NCBI RefSeq assembly: GCF_047495875.1
Contig: NC_092462.1
Location: forward strand, 28,288,523-28,352,522
DNA length: 64,000 nucleotides
Origin: Pithys albifrons albifrons
Lineage: Eukaryota; Chordata; Aves; Passeriformes; Thamnophilidae
Reading direction: 5' to 3'
Shown: piece after piece, positions 60,313-64,000 of the stretch
How the letters are laid out: each line of letters opens with the position of its first letter
Position numbering within the stretch: position 1 is the stretch's first letter
Notes under the pieces: generated by a model
What the model was told of the DNA's origin: nothing
Database searches by the model: none
The model's input: only the letters and a program-made list of their open reading frames with translations
Made by a program: the position numbers and the translations under genes

Positions 60313-63139
60313 TTATCTTCGGTATCTACCTCTTTCACCTCTGTCTCTGTCCCGGTCACAAATCCGCTCTCTCTCCCTTTCCCGATCACGGCCTCTGTCG
60401 CGTTCTCTGTCTCTTCTATTATCTCTAGGACGGTCCCGTTCCCGCTCCCGGTCCCTCTCCCGAGGTCTGCTTCTCCGACCACTGACAACTGCTTGTGTGC
60501 GGCGAAGAAAGTCATCTACTCTCATGTCATAGTCGTGCTGTGATGAAAGGATAGCTCCATTTACTTTCTTTCCCAGATTAAAATTCCCTCCCTTATTCAT
60601 ACAGCTGGCTGTAACCTTTCAGAAAGCCCAGTATTTAGAAAAAAACAACCAAACCAACGCCAAGTGTCCAGCATCCATGTGCAGAAGCTGGGGTTCGAAT
60701 GTCATACTAGCAAGAGACCTGAAAGGTAAGCAGCCTTCTAAGCCAGCTAACAGAAATTTAACAATCCACCCAGTTTTCTGATGTTGCCTGTAAAAAGTTG
60801 TAAAACACAAACTTCTGCTGATAAACTGATTTGGTGTGCATGAGCACAAGCAATGTTACAGACAAGTCCTTACTCAAACTGGGCTTCAGCATGAAAACAT
60901 TCAGAGCTGGATAGCTGGATACTAATTTAAACACACCTCAGTTTAAGAGTTTGAAAATTTTGTGCTTCTACCTCACCTGGAAGAGAAAGGCTGGAAGTGT
61001 GCTGTCAATCTAAAAAGCCGATCTTTCTAAGGTCATAAATATGCAGTTTATCATAGTCAACAAAGCTTCATCTGGACCCCAGGTTCCTATTCTGGCCTGC
61101 AGACTTGCACCTCCCTCTGTCTCTGTGGACACTTACTACTCGTTTGTCTCTGTATCTTGCTTCATGTGGTACAGGATGGTGTCCTGAGTATGGAGGGTGA
61201 GCTTGAGGTGGAGGTGCATGGTGCTGATAGTAAGGGTGGTGTGGTGGTTGCTCCATACCTGGATATGGTGGCTACAAGAAAGTTACAGGAAGTTTGTTGA
61301 GTGTTTCAAAGCAAACAAATGCACACAAGGCTGAGGGCTGGGAATTAAAAGCAGAGGTTACTTTCATTCAGATGGAAAACACAGCAACACAATCTGATCA
61401 CAGCCTCCTAACTGAAGGGCAGACTACCTTCCATTAAGCTGGCATGCTTCATTATCTCTCTATCATTGCTTTTAGAAGTTTGGTCAACACACTCCCCAAA
61501 ACCAAACACACCTTCCCTCCATATCTGCCTCAGTGTGATACTGTACATAAAACTTGTGCTACTTAATGTGGTGGGTTTGGTTTTTCAAACCTATGTGTAA
61601 GGAATGTGAATTCTATCCAAACCAAGCAGCTCTTACAGAACGAGTCTTTTCAATGTAATTTCTTTTATGTTTCTATTTTAAATTAAAAAAAATACTTTGC
61701 AAGTGAAATTGTTTAAAAAAAAATTGCTATTTGTCAAATAAGACATATTTTGGCTGATTTCTTCCATTTCTTCAATCAGCAAGGCCTTCCCTTCTCATAT
61801 TACCAAAGCATCATTGCTTGCATTTTTGTTTCAAGGAAAGTAAGTGGAAGTGCTGGATTTTAGGATGACAACTTGGACAGCATGCAAAATGGGAAAGAGG
61901 GGAGGGGAAAAATGTTTCTGGAGGCCTAGCTGTATTTGAAAAATCATTTTTCTCCCCATCTGCCAACCTTGCTCACTTCCATCAGTTAGAACAAACCATA
62001 GTTGTGTTTCAGCTGAGAAAAATTAAGAGGCTATAGGAGCATCTCTGTATCTGTCACTGCAGTTTGCTCATTGCCAGTACACACAAGAGCCAGAAGACTC
62101 ACAGTTCTGCAAAATCAGGCCAGACTTACTAAATATAACCAAAATACGTCGCTATAATGAGTATTCCTCCTGACACAATGGCAAAGCCACAGCTTGTAGA
62201 AGTGAACTATCAGTTAATTTCTATCTATGTAAATGCAAATATGTGCACTCGTATCTGCTCATCTGACTGGGAAAAAATTGCATTTCAGCGGAGGCTGTAA
62301 TACAGGAAGACTTATTTTAATGATATTGTGCAGTACATTCTGCTATGTTCCTGCATGCTTCACTGCCATAGCCAAAAGCAAGCCACTGCACACCAGAGCA
62401 CACCAGCCCACGAGTCTCTTCAACAAGTCCACCTGTTTGATGCATTTGCTGTTTGAGAGAACCAATTACTGTGAATGTGTAGCAGAATACAAATGTCATC
62501 ACACACTCTTCTGTAAGCTAAAGAAGGATTTTGCTATTTCCTCAAAGTTGTAGAAACAAACCAAGGTAGAGTCCAGCTACCTTACTGCTTACTAGAATGC
62601 CAGACTACTGCTGACAGCAAAGCAAATTTTAAAATAACTGGTATTAGTATTTTTCCCCTAAAATTTTTACATAGTTACAGCAAAGATACATTTTAGGAAG
62701 ACGGAAGATTTGAGTGCACACTGAATATGCCGGGCTCCCCTAGAGGGAAACAAAAAAAAAGCCATATTCTATGGAGAAAAATCGAATTCAACAAGACACA
62801 AACCATTCCTTGCCACGGTGGTGGTGGTCCCATGTTGTGGAATTCCCTCACGTAATCATTGTAGGACTAAAATGAAAGACAGTAATATTAAAATTTGTGA
62901 TGAGTGTTCTTTGGAAGTGCAGAAAAGCTAAATATCAAAGTTCCCCAAAAATCTGCATGCACCAACTTACCCCATTTAAAAATACATCTCGTCGAACTCC
63001 TGAAAATCGTCTGTTGGGAATAAAAATTTGTACAACTAAATCCAATTTATCCATACAGACAAGTTACCAGGGCATAAAATGAGTAACATGAACACACCTT
63101 ACCTGTCTACTTCAGGATATCTGGGATCCTTTATATACC
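60313..63139 (-). CDS. YTHDC1: YTHDC1, C-terminal coding exons (5' part lies outside the window)
   Basis: YTHDC1 is the nuclear reader of N6-methyladenosine in RNA and acts in splicing, RNA export and chromatin silencing. Exons on the minus strand: 63139-63103 (37 nt), 63010-62971 (40), 62866-62804 (63), 61271-61137 (135) and 60537-60313 (225, TAA at 60315-60313). Phases join throughout. The protein pieces are [45 protein letters not shown], a His/Pro-rich exon with [13 protein letters not shown], and the last exon starting [20 protein letters not shown] with a long Arg/Asp/Glu tail ending GERGRYRR. About 166 codons lie here, downstream of the YTH domain, which is not in the window. The 37-nt exon has a weak acceptor and is the least certain. 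Positions 63140-64000 appear to be intron. Confidence 0.93.
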
Positions 63140-64000
63140 CTGTTCGAACATCAAGCAGCATTAATTTAATTTCCATCTCAAATAACACTCTTAAAAATAT
63201 ACTCAACATAAAGTCTCATATTGTGCCAGCTATGAAATTTTGTCTACCCATTATTACCCTCACTTCTAAAATAACTCTCAAAAACTTTTAACTTCTTATA
63301 GACAGTTGAGACAAATAGTATAATGTAGTAACAAAAAAGTGGCCGAGATAAACCCACAGGAATTTGCACACAATACAAACAAATATGCAAGAGGATAACT
63401 GCAAATAAAGACTTGAAATTTGGTCAAATGAATTGGGAATGCCCATGAATTTGAAGAGTACTGTCTCTTGGCAGTTAGCATGTGGCTGTTACTAATTACT
63501 GTGTTATTTAGTAGAATGTGTTCATCTGGGCAACTCTTAAAGTTGATTTCTTAGTAAATTTTGGGTAAAATGCTACAGAGAAAATTAAAAACAACCTAAG
63601 AAGCACCTGGAAGAGCCCCACAGGGAAAAGAATTCTTGCAGCTTCAGTTAACCCCAGGAAGTTAACTTTAAAGAGCTCAGTAAAATGGTGCAAAACACCA
63701 GGCATGCCTGTGATAATAAAAATGCTTCTGAGCTTCCTTATTTAAAAAAAGTATTGTTCTGTTCTTTAAACAATGGTCTTAGAAAGACAGAAAGCAGCAA
63801 CAACACTCTTCTTGGCATCAAAGAACACAGGCTTTGTAGACAAGCTGAACAGATAAAGGCAGAGATTTAGAAAATGTACCTCTGGAATAGTGGAATACTC
63901 TAACACCTGGGAAGCACAATTTGGTACAATAAAAGTGAAAGTTTCTTAACAGCTGCTTTCCGAAGAGAAAAAAACCAAAAAACTGCACTATGACCAGTGC
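63140..64000 (-). other. YTHDC1 intron (inferred)
   Basis: No exon is recognised between the 37-nt YTHDC1 exon and the window edge. Since the upstream YTH-domain exons must lie to the right, this AT-rich stretch is most simply intronic. Confidence 0.5.

Noticed and set aside
60298..60543. Plus-strand Ser/Leu/Arg-rich frames over the end of YTHDC1
   Set aside because: They are antisense shadows of the Arg/Asp/Glu repeat tail of YTHDC1.

Overview
The window reads as genomic DNA from a bird. The genes are split by GT-AG introns of modest size. A truncated CR1 LINE carries the typical avian 3' end (about 23452-23800, minus strand), with a second CR1 tail near 44340. LTR and retroviral relics are present. 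Base composition jumps between AT-rich stretches and a very GC-rich middle (about 25.7-42 kb). No bacterial, CRISPR or phage features are seen. Gene models below come from reading exons, splice sites and phases by eye; all closed models keep an open frame across every junction.

Layout. (1) 1-5.8 kb: the last four coding exons of CSGALNACT1 (+), a Golgi enzyme of chondroitin sulfate synthesis. (2) 9.4-17.9 kb: a complete SH2D4A (-), nine coding exons, 451 codons, convergent with CSGALNACT1. (3) 18-28 kb: a gene-poor join with a CR1, two LTR-like segments and several tandem repeats; GC content rises sharply near 25.4-25.7 kb. (4) 27.7-29.3 kb: AP5S1 (+), two coding exons, with a ten-unit GC-box minisatellite just before its ATG. 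(5) 29.3-32.3 kb: repeats and a frameshifted retroviral env-like remnant (-). (6) 33.0-41.5 kb: three intact cytosolic sulfotransferase genes (+): one SULT1E1/1A-like (294 aa) and two SULT1B1-like tandem copies (296 aa each), followed by an orphan copy of their promoter/5' exon. (7) 46.1-57.0 kb: a UGT2A1/UGT2A2-type locus (+) with three alternative first exons and one shared set of exons 2-6. (8) 60.3-64 kb: the last five recognised coding exons of YTHDC1 (-), the nuclear m6A reader, convergent with UGT2A.

Functionally, the SULT and UGT genes form one phase-II conjugation neighbourhood: SULT1 enzymes sulfonate phenols, steroids and thyroid hormones in the cytosol, and UGT2A enzymes glucuronidate lipophilic substrates in the ER lumen. 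The SULT1E-SULT1B-UGT2A order also matches human 4q13. The other genes do not belong to this pathway.

The strongest oddity is the combination of blocks. SH2D4A-CSGALNACT1 (human 8p21.3, recalled as Z-linked in chicken), AP5S1 (human 20p13) and SULT/UGT2A/YTHDC1 (human 4q13, recalled as chicken chromosome 4) lie side by side. This is either a lineage-specific rearrangement, possibly involving the Z chromosome, or an assembly misjoin at 18-28 kb. The other notable signals are the three-first-exon UGT2A locus, a sharply bounded near-identity tract between the two SULT1B-like copies, and the AP5S1 promoter minisatellite.
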